This document shows, one piece after another, positions 9,376-17,752 of a DNA stretch of 64,000 nt. Origin of the DNA: Hyphomicrobiales bacterium (lineage in GTDB: Bacteria; Pseudomonadota; Alphaproteobacteria; Rhizobiales; Rhizobiaceae); contig JAFKJU010000008.1 of assembly GCA_017305935.1 (NCBI GenBank), positions 1 through 64,000 on the forward strand, in the 5' to 3' direction. The notes under the pieces were generated by a model. It made no database searches. It was not told the DNA's origin and saw only the letters and a list, made by a program, of their open reading frames with translations. A program made the position numbers and the translations under genes. Each line of letters opens with the position of its first letter. Position 1 is the first letter of the stretch.

Positions 9376-9520
9376 GGCCGCCACCCTCTCCACGACGTCA
9401 TCCTCGGGCCGTCCCGAGGATCTGCCCGTGCCCGCCAAGGCATTGATGCCAAAGGATTATATCCAGCGCTTCTAGAAGCTCGGCACAAGGGCGGGCATGA
9501 CGGAGGAGAGGGTGGCGGCC
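9376..9520. repeat. nested palindromic intergenic element (MITE- or RIME-like)
   Basis: A perfect 16-base inverted repeat, GGCCGCCACCCTCTCC at 9376-9391 and its complement at 9505-9520, bounds a 145-base segment. Inside are a second inverted pair, CGTCAT at 9396-9401 and ATGACG at 9497-9502, and a small perfect hairpin, TCCTCGGG/CCCGAGGA at 9401-9420. No open frame fits inside. It lies between convergent genes, the usual site for rhizobial palindromic repeats. Family membership is inferred from form only. Confidence 0.65.
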
Positions 9521-9534
9521 TCCGCCAGAATCGA

Positions 9535-9557
9535 AAGGCGGCCATGGAGGCCGCCTT
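9535..9557 (-). terminator. terminator hairpin after cpdR
   Basis: AAGGCGGCC at 9535-9543 pairs perfectly with GGCCGCCTT at 9549-9557 around a 5-base loop. It lies 24 bases beyond the cpdR stop, which is read leftward. Confidence 0.55.
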
Positions 9558-9580
9558 GACGATTTTCATTCAGATTGAGT

Positions 9581-9940
9581 TTACGCCGCCAGAGCGTGCG
9601 CCACGGCCTTGCGGATATCCGGCAGGGCAAAGGGTTTCGAGACGACGTCGACGATCTTTTCCATCAGGTCGTCGGCGCGTTCGCGCTGCTCGGCATAGCC
9701 GGTCATCAGTAGGATCTTCATGCCGGGATAGGCGGATGCCGCCTTGTGGGCCAGTTCGATGCCGTCCATGACCGGCATGCGGATATCCGAGAGCAGCAGG
9801 TCGAAACCGCCTTCCTGCAGCCGCTCCAGCCCTTCGGCGCCGTCGGCCGCCTCATAGGTCTCGTGGCCATCGAGGCGCAGGGCCCGCGCCACGAAACTGC
9901 GCAGCGAATCCTCGTCTTCCGTGATCAGAATTCTCGCCAT
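9581..9940 (-). CDS. cpdR: CpdR-type single-domain response regulator
   Basis: This 119-residue protein consists only of a receiver domain: acidic pocket EDED near 8-11, phospho-acceptor Asp52 in SDIRMP, the Thr of LLMTGYA and the conserved Lys in SKPF. Length and sequence match alphaproteobacterial CpdR. In Caulobacter and Sinorhizobium, unphosphorylated CpdR brings ClpXP and its substrates (including CtrA) to the pole, and the CckA-ChpT relay controls it. The protein ends in Ala-Ala, as ClpXP-linked CpdR proteins do. I prefer the second ATG (9940) because GGAG is 7 bases away; the ATG at 9946 is too close. Confidence 0.85.
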   Translation of the reverse strand: MARILITEDEDSLRSFVARALRLDGHETYEAADGAEGLERLQEGGFDLLLSDIRMPVMDGIELAHKAASAYPGMKILLMTGYAEQRERADDLMEKIVDVVSKPFALPDIRKAVAHALAA

Positions 9941-10031
9941 CGCCATGCTCCGTCTGTTGTCTTCCGTTCGAGAAGGAGATCACCAGAGTTTCGTATGCGA
10001 TCGGTAAACAGACGGGGATCGGACGCGTGAC

Positions 10032-10040
10032 GTGGTTAAC
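10032..10040 (-). promoter_or_regulatory. possible CtrA half-site upstream of cpdR
   Basis: Read on the minus strand, GTTAACCAC lies about 95 bases before the cpdR start and matches seven of eight bases of the rhizobial CtrA half-site TTAACCAT. Short AT motifs occur by chance. The support is only the gene's membership in the CtrA proteolysis circuit. Confidence 0.25.
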
Positions 10041-10115
10041 AAGGTCTGTCGGACATGCCGCACAAAATCATGCATCGATTCTGCACATCGCGGCCTGCGG
10101 GATCAAGAATGGCGA

Positions 10116-10664
10116 TCAGCCTTCGGCATCACCTGTAACGACGCCGACGAAAGGAAGTTCCCGAAAAGCGTAAGCCACGTCCATGCCGTAGCCGACGACG
10201 AAATAATCGGGGCATTCGAAGCCGACATAATCCGCCTCCAGCTTTTCCTGGCGCTTGACGCTCTTGTCGAGCAGCACGGCGATGGTGACGTTGCGCGCGC
10301 CGCGCTCGTAGAGCAGTTCCTTGGCGAACAGCAGCGTGCGGCCGGATTCGAGGATGTCATCGATCAGCAGCACGTCGCGATCCTTGACGACGCTGTCGAT
10401 GTCCTTGACGATGCGTACGCCCTTCGAGACCGTGCCCGTGCCATAGCTGGAAAGCGTGATGAACTCGACCTCTGGGGCGAGCCCGACATCGTGCAGGGCG
10501 CGAATGAGATCGGCGGCGAAGATGAACGAGCCCTTCAGCACCGCGATGACCAGCAGATCCTTGGTCGGGCCGGCAGCGATGTCGCTGGCCATCTTGCGGT
10601 TGCGCTCGGCGATCTGCTCGGCGGTGAAAAGGGGCTCGATATTCTTTCCGCGGACGACGGGCAT
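10116..10664 (-). CDS. hpt: hypoxanthine phosphoribosyltransferase
   Basis: This 182-residue cytosolic enzyme joins hypoxanthine or guanine to PRPP for purine salvage. The type I PRTase signature VLLIDDILESGRT is at about residues 98-110. The flexible-loop segment LSSYGTGTVSKG and the C-terminal base-specificity region CPDYFVVGYGMD are both present. The length is typical. It is co-oriented with cpdR, with a 175-base gap that is large enough for a separate cpdR promoter. Confidence 0.93.
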   Translation of the reverse strand: MPVVRGKNIEPLFTAEQIAERNRKMASDIAAGPTKDLLVIAVLKGSFIFAADLIRALHDVGLAPEVEFITLSSYGTGTVSKGVRIVKDIDSVVKDRDVLLIDDILESGRTLLFAKELLYERGARNVTIAVLLDKSVKRQEKLEADYVGFECPDYFVVGYGMDVAYAFRELPFVGVVTGDAEG

Positions 10665-10706
10665 GGGCAGGAAACTCCATCTGTTTCCTTTGCCGATACC
10701 ACAACC

Positions 10707-11393
10707 TCAAGGGCGAGCGACAGCCGCCGTGGTGAAGGAAAGCTTGATTTGCGGATCTTTTCCACCCGGATGCGGCAAACGCGCCGCAAATCCGCGGCTG
10801 TGGCCGCTGAACATGGCGATTGCCGGCGGCGCGATGATGGTGCTCGCCACCATCCGCTCACCCGTCACCAGGTCGGCACGGATATCCGGCACCGCCACCG
10901 TGCCGCCGGAGCGATTCTCGACGATGCCGCGCACCACCAGAACCTTCATGCCGCCGGATTCCTCCGTGGTCAGCGTCACATGCGAGATGTCGAGCGGATT
11001 TTCGACGCCCGGCCCCGGGGCGCTGGCGCCGGCGATGCCGGCGAGACCGCCGGCCAGCGCAAACACCGCAACCGCCATCAGAGCCACGACGGCGGAAAAG
11101 GAGCGCTCCGACAGGCGGCGCAGTCCCTGTTCCACCCGGGCGACGAGACCGGTCAGCATCGCGACATGGTCGGCAAGCCTCGCGCCACCCTGGTGCGGCA
11201 TGATGCGCGGACGGTTGTCGTTGGAGCGGGACGTCGGTCGGAAGGTGCCTTCGCCGCGCACCACCACGAAATCGGCGTCGACGACGTCGCCGCCACGCAG
11301 GCGCCGCTGGGGCGCAGCCGGACGCGGCTTCGGTTCTGGAGGAAGAAGGTCGTAAGGCCTGTTGGCGTGCTGCCGGGATCGAAATGTCGCCAT
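10707..11393 (-). CDS. single-pass membrane protein with DUF3426-like C-terminal domain
   Basis: This 228-residue protein has a proline- and arginine-rich cytoplasmic N-terminus (about 1-95) and one transmembrane segment near 98-122. The extracytoplasmic beta-rich domain has the pattern VLVVRGIVENRSGGTVAVPDI, like DUF3426/FxLYD-type domains. Relatives next to ftsE in other rhizobia carry an N-terminal zinc-ribbon (MJ0042 type); I see no CxxC pair here, so that part appears lost or diverged. GGAG nine bases before the ATG at 11393 supports this start over the longer frame to 11459. It is divergent from ftsE. Function unknown. Confidence 0.65.
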   Translation of the reverse strand: MATFRSRQHANRPYDLLPPEPKPRPAAPQRRLRGGDVVDADFVVVRGEGTFRPTSRSNDNRPRIMPHQGGARLADHVAMLTGLVARVEQGLRRLSERSFSAVVALMAVAVFALAGGLAGIAGASAPGPGVENPLDISHVTLTTEESGGMKVLVVRGIVENRSGGTVAVPDIRADLVTGERMVASTIIAPPAIAMFSGHSRGFAARLPHPGGKDPQIKLSFTTAAVARP

Positions 11394-11615
11394 GGTTTCG
11401 TGCTCTCCACCCACATGGTCCAAACTGCCAATGCGACCGGGGAACCCCTCTGGCGGCATTGAATCGAATCCCCTCCAGTCGTAAACCGGAATGGTTAATG
11501 CTTCGGAAACGATCCCGGTTCCCCTTGGCCGGCTGGATCGATCTTTACCGCCCGTTAACCCAGTTGCTTAAGATATGGATGGAACGAACGCGCGCGAAAC
11601 GAACGGGAACGCTCC
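11394..11615. promoter_or_regulatory. divergent intergenic region before ftsE
   Basis: These 222 bases separate the membrane-protein gene from ftsE. TTAACC at 11555-11560, followed by TTAA at 11568, resembles a CtrA-type site but has nine rather than seven bases between the halves. No clear CTTGAC-type promoter was recognised. Confidence 0.25.
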
Positions 11616-12275
11616 TTGATTCACTTTGAGAATGTCGGCTTGCGATACGGCATGGGACCGGAAATCCTCCGCGATCTCACCTTCGACATTCCGGCAAAAT
11701 CCTTCCAGTTCCTGACCGGCCCGTCGGGCGCCGGCAAGACGACGCTGCTGCGCCTGCTGTTCACCTCGCTCAAGCCCACGCGCGGCATCATTCGCATGTT
11801 CGACCGCGATCTCGCCGGCATTCCGCGCGGCGAGCTGCCGATGATGCGCCGTCGCGTCGGCATCGTCTTCCAGGATTTCCGCCTGCTCGACCACCTGACC
11901 ACCTATGAGAACGTGGCGCTGCCGCTGCGCGTGCGCGGCAAGGACGAATCGACCTACAAGACCGACGTGCTGGAACTTCTGAAATGGGTCGGCCTCGGCG
12001 AACGCATCAACGTGCTGCCGCCGGTGCTGTCGGGCGGCGAGAAGCAGCGCGCCGCCATTGCGCGCGCCCTCATCGACCGGCCGGAGATCCTGCTTGCCGA
12101 CGAGCCGACCGGCAATGTCGATCCGCCGATGGCCCAGCGCCTGCTCAACCTGTTCCTCGAACTCAACCGTCTCGGCACGGCCGTGGTCATCGCCACCCAC
12201 GATCTCGGCCTGATGGACCAGCTCGACGCGCGGCGCATGATCCTCACCGAAGGGCGGCTCGACATCTATGAATAG
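11616..12275 (+). CDS. ftsE: cell division ATP-binding protein FtsE
   Basis: This 219-residue ABC ATPase forms the FtsEX complex, which in bacteria activates periplasmic peptidoglycan hydrolases at the division site. The Walker A motif GPSGAGKT is at residues 35-42, the signature LSGGEKQR is near 137-144, and the Walker B segment LLADEPTGNVD follows. The frame starts with TTG; no ATG gives the family N-terminus MIHFENVGLRYG. The gene overlaps ftsX by 8 bases, implying translational coupling. Confidence 0.95.
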   Translation: MIHFENVGLRYGMGPEILRDLTFDIPAKSFQFLTGPSGAGKTTLLRLLFTSLKPTRGIIRMFDRDLAGIPRGELPMMRRRVGIVFQDFRLLDHLTTYENVALPLRVRGKDESTYKTDVLELLKWVGLGERINVLPPVLSGGEKQRAAIARALIDRPEILLADEPTGNVDPPMAQRLLNLFLELNRLGTAVVIATHDLGLMDQLDARRMILTEGRLDIYE

Positions 12276-13311
12276 GCCTCGCCCAAAAAACCAGGCCGCC
12301 GGCCGTCAGCCGCCGGCCGGTGTCAGACAGGCGGCCCCGCAAGCGCCGGTCCGCCGGCCGCCGATGCGCGTGCGCCCGACCGCGCCGATCGTGCCGCCCT
12401 CCAACATCCAGGGCAATGCGCTGATGGTCGTCATCGCCATCATGTCCTTTCTCGCCTGCCTGACGCTCGGGGGCGTTTCGATGGTGCGGGCCACCGCCGC
12501 GAGCTGGCAAAGCCAGATCTCGCGCGAGGTCACCATCCAGATCAAGCCGGACGAAGGCCTCGACATGGAAGCGGCGCTGGCCAAAGCCCGCGACCTGGCG
12601 CTGACCTTCGTCGGCACCAAGGACGCCGTCGTCATGGACGACCAGGCAACCGCGCGTCTGCTCGAACCCTGGCTCGGCACCGGGCTCAATCTCGACGAAC
12701 TGCCGGTGCCGCGCCTGATCGTCGTCACCATCGACGAGAGCAATCCGCCGGATTTCGATTCGATGCGGACGCAGTTGCAGAAGGAAGTGCCGCAGGCCTT
12801 CCTCGACGATCACCGCACCTGGGTCGACCGGCTCGTATCGATGGCGCATACGACCGTGATGATCGGGCTCGCCATCCTGGCGCTGGTCTTCGTCGCCATG
12901 GTGCTGACGGTGGTATTTGCGACGCGCGGGGCGCTGTCGGGCAATCGCCATATCGTCGAGGTGCTGCATTTCGTCGGCGCCGAGGCGAGCTTCATCGCCC
13001 GCGAGTTCCAGAAACATTTCCTGAAGATCAGCCTCAAGGGCTCGGCAGCCGGCGGCACGCTGGCGGCCTTGTGCTTCGCGGCCGCCAATGTCTGGCAGAG
13101 CCATACGCTGGCGACGCCGCAGACCGACCAGGCCACCGCCCTGTTCGGTACCTTCACCATCGGCTGGGGCGGCTATCTCGGCATTTTCGCCACCATGCTG
13201 GTCATCGCACTTTTGACCACGATCACGGCGCGCCTGACCGTGATGCGTACCATCGACGAGATCGACCAGGTGCGCTCCGATCCGTTGCGGATGGATTATC
13301 TGCCGGATTGA
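12268..13311 (+). CDS. ftsX: cell division protein FtsX
   Basis: This 347-residue inner-membrane partner of FtsE has a Pro/Arg-rich cytoplasmic tail of about 50 residues, longer than in gammaproteobacteria. Transmembrane segment 1 lies near 50-72, followed by a large periplasmic loop (about 75-185). Three more membrane segments lie near 190-215, 245-275 and 295-325. The periplasmic loop is where FtsX contacts hydrolase activators such as EnvC in other bacteria. The start codon lies inside the end of ftsE. Confidence 0.93.
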   Translation: MNRPRPKNQAAGRQPPAGVRQAAPQAPVRRPPMRVRPTAPIVPPSNIQGNALMVVIAIMSFLACLTLGGVSMVRATAASWQSQISREVTIQIKPDEGLDMEAALAKARDLALTFVGTKDAVVMDDQATARLLEPWLGTGLNLDELPVPRLIVVTIDESNPPDFDSMRTQLQKEVPQAFLDDHRTWVDRLVSMAHTTVMIGLAILALVFVAMVLTVVFATRGALSGNRHIVEVLHFVGAEASFIAREFQKHFLKISLKGSAAGGTLAALCFAAANVWQSHTLATPQTDQATALFGTFTIGWGGYLGIFATMLVIALLTTITARLTVMRTIDEIDQVRSDPLRMDYLPD

Positions 13312-13359
13312 TCGCATGACGACCTGTTCCTTGCCGCATTCTGCCGGTATCGAAGAATC

Positions 13360-14085
13360 ATGACCATGAGCCCGCGCAACAGCGAATTTGACACATCGGG
13401 AACCATGCCCGCCGGCCGCAAGCCGCCGCGGCGCGGCCCGCTGCGCCGTCTCGCACGGGCGCTGGGCTTCGCGGCCGTCATCGCCTGCGCCTGCTTCTTC
13501 GCCGGTTTCCTGTGGTTCGCCGACTGGGTGACGACGCTGACACCGCCCGCCGACCCCAAGGCGGATGCCATCGTGGTGCTGACCGGCGGCTCGCAGCGCA
13601 TCGACCAGGCGGTGGAGTTGCTGCGCGGCGGCGCGGGCTCGCGCCTGCTGATTTCGGGCGTCCATCCAGCCACCTCGCGCAACCAGATCCGCAAGCTGAC
13701 CGGCAGCTCCGACGAGTTGTTCCGCTGCTGCGTCGATATAGGCTACGACGCACTCGACACCATCGGCAATGCCAACGAGACGGTGCGCTGGATCCATGAG
13801 CGTGGCTACAGGCGCGTGCTGGTGGTCACCAACAATTACCATATGCCGCGCAGTCTGTTCGAACTGCGCCGCGTCGCCCCGGAAACGGAATTCGTGCCCT
13901 ATCCGGTGGTCCGCTCCGATCTCAAGGCGAAAAACTGGTTCGCCGATCCGGACGTGCTGCGCGCGCTGCTGTTCGAATACGGCAAGATCGTCGCCGCCTC
14001 CGCCCGCGACGTCCTGGGCTTTGGCAACCGCACCGGCCTGCGCGGCATCGAGGCCGGCATGGCGGGGTCTTCCGCCAAGCCGTGA
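13360..14085 (+). CDS. YdcF-like DUF218 membrane protein
   Basis: This 241-residue protein has one N-terminal membrane anchor at about residues 30-52 and then a DUF218 Rossmann-like domain. The domain shows the family motifs AIVVLTGGSQRIDQAVELL, SGVH near 107, NTxE-like IGNANETVRW, and VTNNYHMPRS. ElyC and YdcF proteins of this family act in envelope or polysaccharide metabolism in E. coli; the exact reaction is unknown. It follows ftsX by 48 bases and precedes an acyltransferase, so an envelope role is a reasonable guess only. Confidence 0.85.
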   Translation: MTMSPRNSEFDTSGTMPAGRKPPRRGPLRRLARALGFAAVIACACFFAGFLWFADWVTTLTPPADPKADAIVVLTGGSQRIDQAVELLRGGAGSRLLISGVHPATSRNQIRKLTGSSDELFRCCVDIGYDALDTIGNANETVRWIHERGYRRVLVVTNNYHMPRSLFELRRVAPETEFVPYPVVRSDLKAKNWFADPDVLRALLFEYGKIVAASARDVLGFGNRTGLRGIEAGMAGSSAKP

Positions 14086-14115
14086 GGCGCCGGACTTTGC
14101 GTCCGGCCTCATTTT
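14084..14115 (+). terminator. intrinsic terminator after the YdcF-like gene
   Basis: GCCGGAC at 14089-14095 pairs with GTCCGGC at 14101-14107, and an outer GAG/CTC extension reaches the stop codon. It is followed by ATTTTC. Confidence 0.6.
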
Positions 14116-14132
14116 CGTGTATCGGCGAAGAC

Positions 14133-14188
14133 AGCGTTTCCAGAAAAAGTGTGTAGCGGTTTTTCGTTCGGGAATGCGACAAGCAAAC
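14133..14188. repeat. dispersed rhizobial intergenic repeat, copy A
   Basis: AGCGTTTCCAGAAAAAGTG is followed by TAGCGGTTTTTC, then GGAATGCGACAAGCAAA. It aligns with copies B, C and D in the same order of blocks. It sits between the terminator of the YdcF-like gene and plsC. Confidence 0.7.
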
Positions 14189-14245
14189 AATGCTTTTCCG
14201 GGAAAACGGAAACAGCCAGATCCCGCCTGCACGAGACCCCGCCTT

Positions 14246-15034
14246 ATGATCCGCCTGCGATCCATCCTGTTCAATACGCTGTTCTATGCCAACCTGATCC
14301 TCAGGATGATCTTTCTGACACCAGTCTATTTCCTGCTGCCGCGCAAGCAGGCCTATGCGATTCCCAAGGCCTGGGCGCGCTCCAGCAACTGGCTGTTCGC
14401 CAAGGTCAACGGCACGCATTTCGAGATCGAGGGACTGGAAAACATCCCGAAAAGCGGCGGCTATATTCTTGCGCCGAAACACCAGTCCTTCTGGGATACC
14501 TATGCGCTGCTGCCCTGGCTGAACGATCCGGTCTATATCCTCAAGCGGGAACTGATGTGGATCCCGCTGTTCGGCTGGTATCTGTGGAAGCAGCGGATGA
14601 TCCCGGTCAATCGCGGCGCGCGCGGCAAGGTGATGCTGGAGGTGTTGAAGCGCACCCGCATCGAGATGGCCGCCGGCCGGCAACTGATCATCTATCCCGA
14701 AGGCACCCGCCGCCCGCCGGGCGCCGCCCCGGAATACAAATACGGCATCGCCCGCATGTATCGCGATCTCGGCGTGCCTGTCGTGCCGGTCGCCATGCAT
14801 CCCGGCCTGTTCTGGCCGCGCCGCCAGACGCTGCGCTATCCCGGCCATTTCAAGGTGCGCATCCTGCCCGCCATCCAGCCGGGACTGGAGCCTGACGTCT
14901 TCTTCAAGAGGCTGGTCGAGGAGACGGAAAAGGCGAGCGACGAGCTCCTGATCGAAACCGCGCGCGACAACCCGCATGTGCCGCTGCCGCCGACGGCGGC
15001 GCAGCGGCTGAAGGAGCTTCAGGCCAAGGTCTAG
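14246..15034 (+). CDS. plsC: 1-acyl-sn-glycerol-3-phosphate acyltransferase family protein
   Basis: This 262-residue membrane-associated enzyme is of the PlsC family, which acylates lysophosphatidic acid to phosphatidic acid. An N-terminal hydrophobic segment spans about 8-31. The catalytic HX4D block is HQSFWD at residues 79-84, and the substrate-binding block YPEGTRR is near 149-155. Rhizobial genomes carry several PlsC-like proteins, including ones acting on ornithine lipids, so the substrate is uncertain. The ATG at 14246 follows the repeat element directly, without a strong ribosome site. Confidence 0.88.
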   Translation: MIRLRSILFNTLFYANLILRMIFLTPVYFLLPRKQAYAIPKAWARSSNWLFAKVNGTHFEIEGLENIPKSGGYILAPKHQSFWDTYALLPWLNDPVYILKRELMWIPLFGWYLWKQRMIPVNRGARGKVMLEVLKRTRIEMAAGRQLIIYPEGTRRPPGAAPEYKYGIARMYRDLGVPVVPVAMHPGLFWPRRQTLRYPGHFKVRILPAIQPGLEPDVFFKRLVEETEKASDELLIETARDNPHVPLPPTAAQRLKELQAKV

Positions 15035-15172
15035 AGCATTTCCAGCAAAAATGCGGAGCGGTTTTGCGACAACGACATGCGAAAAATCAACGGCCGAAAG
15101 CGCAGGAGCGAATCTTAAAGATCGCGACGCGCTTTAGAGCGCTTCTGCGTTTCCGTGAAAAGCTGAAGCACT
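15033..15172. repeat. dispersed rhizobial intergenic repeat, composite copy B
   Basis: The first block begins AGAGCATTTCCAGCAAAAA with GAGCGGTTTTGC and a CATGCGAAAAATCAA arm. A second block around 15138-15172 has GCGCTTCTGCGTTTCCG and ends in GCACTCTAA, as in the second half of copy C. The element runs from the plsC stop to the stop of the convergent cyclotransferase gene. Confidence 0.65.
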
Positions 15173-15718
15173 CTAAGTCGGCGTGCGCATCCGCCGCACT
15201 TCCGACGCCACACTTTCCAGCCACTGGTCGCGGATGCCGATCTCGCGCAGATGATCGACGGTGTTGAATACATAGGCGTCGTTGGGACCGGAGCGGCCGA
15301 CCGCCGCATGCACCACCATGGCTGCCTCCATGACGTCGAGACCGCCGGCATATTGATGATGGGCGCGGTCGCAGACATAGGTCAGCGCCTGCACCCGGCG
15401 GCGGTCGGGCAGCGTCACCGGCAGCGTCCGCTCCAGATAGACATGGGTCACCAGTTCGCGCTCGCGCAGGTAATCGACGACGCCGCCGAATTTTTCCGCC
15501 TCGACACGGAAAGCCATGCCGCGGCAGGAGCCGCCACGATCCAGCCCGAGGACAAGCCCCGGCCTTTCCTGCGTGCCGCGATGCACCCAGGAACGCACGC
15601 ACAGCGCCCGGCGATAACCGTTCAGCGTCGCGACCTCCCGCGCCGCATAATCGAAACCGGGATTCCACATCAGGGATCCGTAGCCAAAGACCCAAAATTC
15701 GTCCATATCGCCAGCCAC
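15173..15718 (-). CDS. ChaC-type gamma-glutamylcyclotransferase
   Basis: This 181-residue cytosolic protein belongs to the ChaC family, which breaks glutathione into 5-oxoproline and Cys-Gly. The substrate-binding motif YGSLMWNPGF follows an FWVFG strand near residue 10. The central acidic residue is in THVYLERTLPV, where the family has its catalytic Glu. The length matches bacterial ChaC. A second in-frame Met four residues in could also be the start. It is convergent with plsC across a repeat and divergent from the DUF2125 gene. Confidence 0.88.
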   Translation of the reverse strand: MAGDMDEFWVFGYGSLMWNPGFDYAAREVATLNGYRRALCVRSWVHRGTQERPGLVLGLDRGGSCRGMAFRVEAEKFGGVVDYLRERELVTHVYLERTLPVTLPDRRRVQALTYVCDRAHHQYAGGLDVMEAAMVVHAAVGRSGPNDAYVFNTVDHLREIGIRDQWLESVASEVRRMRTPT

Positions 15719-15803
15719 ATCAACACCCGGAAAAAGAGAGCAGGTGCCGCGATTCGCAAATCACGACCTGCCTTGCAATCGGAAGACACCATTGGAGAAC
15801 AGG

Positions 15804-16814
15804 ATGGCAGCGTCAAGCGCAAGCGGGAAAAGCACCGTGGCGAAAAAGGTGACGATTCTCGGCGTCTGCGTCGTCGCCGCCATCGGGCTTTACACCGGCG
15901 GCTGGTACTTCGCGGCGGAAAAGATCAAGGAAAAGACGCTGGAACTGATCGCCGGCGGGCCGGATGCGCCTGTTACCGCCACCTGCCGCGATGCCGAAAT
16001 GCGCGGCTATCCCTTCCGCCTCGGCCTGTTCTGCTCCGGCGTCAACGTCGACGACCACCGCAACGGCGTCTCGGCCAGTTTCGGCGCGCTGCGCTCGGCG
16101 GCGCAGGTTTATGATCCCCAGCATATCGTCTGGGAACTGGACCAGCCGGCGACGATCCACAGCAGCGACGGCCTGTCGCTGTCGTCGGAATGGTCGAACC
16201 TGCAATCCAGCGTCCAGCTCGATGGCGGGCGGCTGCTGCGCAGCGCGCTGGTGGTCGACGATCCCAGGACCTCCATTGCCCATCCGCTGCTGCCAGAGGG
16301 CCTGAAGCTGAATGCGAAGCATGGCGAGATGCATCTGCGCCGCAACGGCATGGATCTCGATGCCGCCTTGTCCCTCGATGCGCTAGACGCCGTGCTCGGC
16401 AACGGCCGGAACCTGCCGCCGCTCGACCTGCGCGCCGACGTGACGGTGGTCGATGGCGTGCTGCAGGGCGGCGGCGATCTCGCCGGACACCAGGCCGAAC
16501 TGCGCAAGCTGTCCGCCGATCTCGGCGAAGGCCGCACCTTCACCGTCAGCGGCCCGCTGTCGGTCGACGAGGAAGGTTACCTCTCGGGGCGGCTGAAGGT
16601 CGAGGTGGCCGGCATCGAGCAATGGCGGGCCGCGCTGAAGGCTGCGGCACCCGAAGCCGACAAGACCATCGACACCGCCATCAACATGCTCACGGCGCTG
16701 GTATCGGGTGGCGACACGGTGTCGGTGGATCTGGTTCTGCAGAAGGGCAAGGTTCTGGCCGGCGGCTTCATTCCTGTCGCCAAGCTGCCGCCGCTCTTTC
16801 CCCCGAGGCAATAA
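15804..16814 (+). CDS. DUF2125 domain envelope protein
   Basis: This 336-residue protein has an N-terminal signal-anchor (hydrophobic at about residues 14-34, VTILGVCVVAAIGLYTGGWY). A long beta-rich extracytoplasmic region follows, typical of the DUF2125 family of alphaproteobacteria. The conserved segment CRDAEMRGYPFRLGLFCSGV is near 62-81. The function is unknown; AsmA-like envelope roles are only a guess from the fold type. GGAGAACAGG before the ATG at 15804 favours this start over the longer frame from 15744. It converges on tyrC. Confidence 0.8.
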   Translation: MAASSASGKSTVAKKVTILGVCVVAAIGLYTGGWYFAAEKIKEKTLELIAGGPDAPVTATCRDAEMRGYPFRLGLFCSGVNVDDHRNGVSASFGALRSAAQVYDPQHIVWELDQPATIHSSDGLSLSSEWSNLQSSVQLDGGRLLRSALVVDDPRTSIAHPLLPEGLKLNAKHGEMHLRRNGMDLDAALSLDALDAVLGNGRNLPPLDLRADVTVVDGVLQGGGDLAGHQAELRKLSADLGEGRTFTVSGPLSVDEEGYLSGRLKVEVAGIEQWRAALKAAAPEADKTIDTAINMLTALVSGGDTVSVDLVLQKGKVLAGGFIPVAKLPPLFPPRQ

Positions 16815-16828
16815 GCGGCGGCAAGAAC

Positions 16829-17752
16829 TTACTTTTTATCCAGCGCGTGACGTCCGAAGTCCGGCGCGTCGACATCCTGCCCCGCTTCGACGATCGAGCG
16901 GCGGATCGCGCGGGTGCGAGTGAAGAGATCGAACAGCTTGTCGCCCTCGCCCCAGCGGATCGCCCGCTGCAGATAGGCCAGATCCTCGGAGAAGCGCGCC
17001 AGCATTTCCAGGATCGCATCCTTGTTGTGCAGGCATACATCCCGCCACATCGTCGGGTCGGAGGCCGCCAGGCGGGTGAAATCGCGAAAACCCGAGGCCG
17101 AATATTTGATGACTTCCGATTCCGTCACCGTCTCCAGGTCGTCGGCGGTCCCGACGATGTTGTAGGCGATGATATGCGGCAGGTGCGAGACGATGGCCAG
17201 CACCTTGTCGTGATGGGGCGGATCCATCTCGTCGACGCGGGAACCGAGCGTTTCCCAGAATGTCTTCAACTTGGCGAGCGCCGCCGGATCGGTTTCCGGA
17301 AGCGGCGTCAGGATGCACCAGCGACCATGAAACAGACCCACGAAGCCGGCGTCGGGACCGGATTTTTCCGTGCCCGCAATGGGGTGGCCGGGAATGAAAT
17401 GCACATGCGGCGGCATGAACGGCAACATCTGCGCGATGACAGAGGTTTTCGTGGAGCCGACATCGGTGACGATGGCGCCCGGCTTCAGGGTGCCGGCGAT
17501 CTGCTCGGCGACCGCCCCGGAAGCGCCGACCGGCACCGAGACGATCACCAGATCGGCATCCTTCACCGCTTCCGCGGCGCAAGCGACGTATTCGGTGCCG
17601 AGCCCCAGTTCCTCGGCGCGTTTCAGCGTCTCGGGGCTGCGGCTGGAGACGACGACCTGCCTCGCCAGCCCGAGCGCCGCGATATCGCGCGCGATCGAGC
17701 CGCCGATCAGGCCGATGCCGATCAACGCGACGCGTTCGAACTGGATGCTCAT
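16829..17752 (-). CDS. tyrC: prephenate/arogenate dehydrogenase family protein
   Basis: This 307-residue NAD(P)-dependent enzyme of the TyrA/TyrC class oxidatively decarboxylates prephenate or arogenate in tyrosine synthesis. The Rossmann motif [12 protein letters not shown] is near residues 11-22. The catalytic histidine lies in [15 protein letters not shown], and the second domain has the [10 protein letters not shown] helix. It is a single-function enzyme without chorismate mutase or ACT domain. Its ATG overlaps the hisC stop (ATGA), so the two aromatic amino-acid genes are translationally coupled. Confidence 0.92.
   Translation of the reverse strand: MSIQFERVALIGIGLIGGSIARDIAALGLARQVVVSSRSPETLKRAEELGLGTEYVACAAEAVKDADLVIVSVPVGASGAVAEQIAGTLKPGAIVTDVGSTKTSVIAQMLPFMPPHVHFIPGHPIAGTEKSGPDAGFVGLFHGRWCILTPLPETDPAALAKLKTFWETLGSRVDEMDPPHHDKVLAIVSHLPHIIAYNIVGTADDLETVTESEVIKYSASGFRDFTRLAASDPTMWRDVCLHNKDAILEMLARFSEDLAYLQRAIRWGEGDKLFDLFTRTRAIRRSIVEAGQDVDAPDFGRHALDKK

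Noticed and set aside
12244-14274. 676-residue frame antisense to ftsX and the YdcF-like gene
   Set aside because: It spans two well-supported genes in the opposite direction and shows no recognisable domain.
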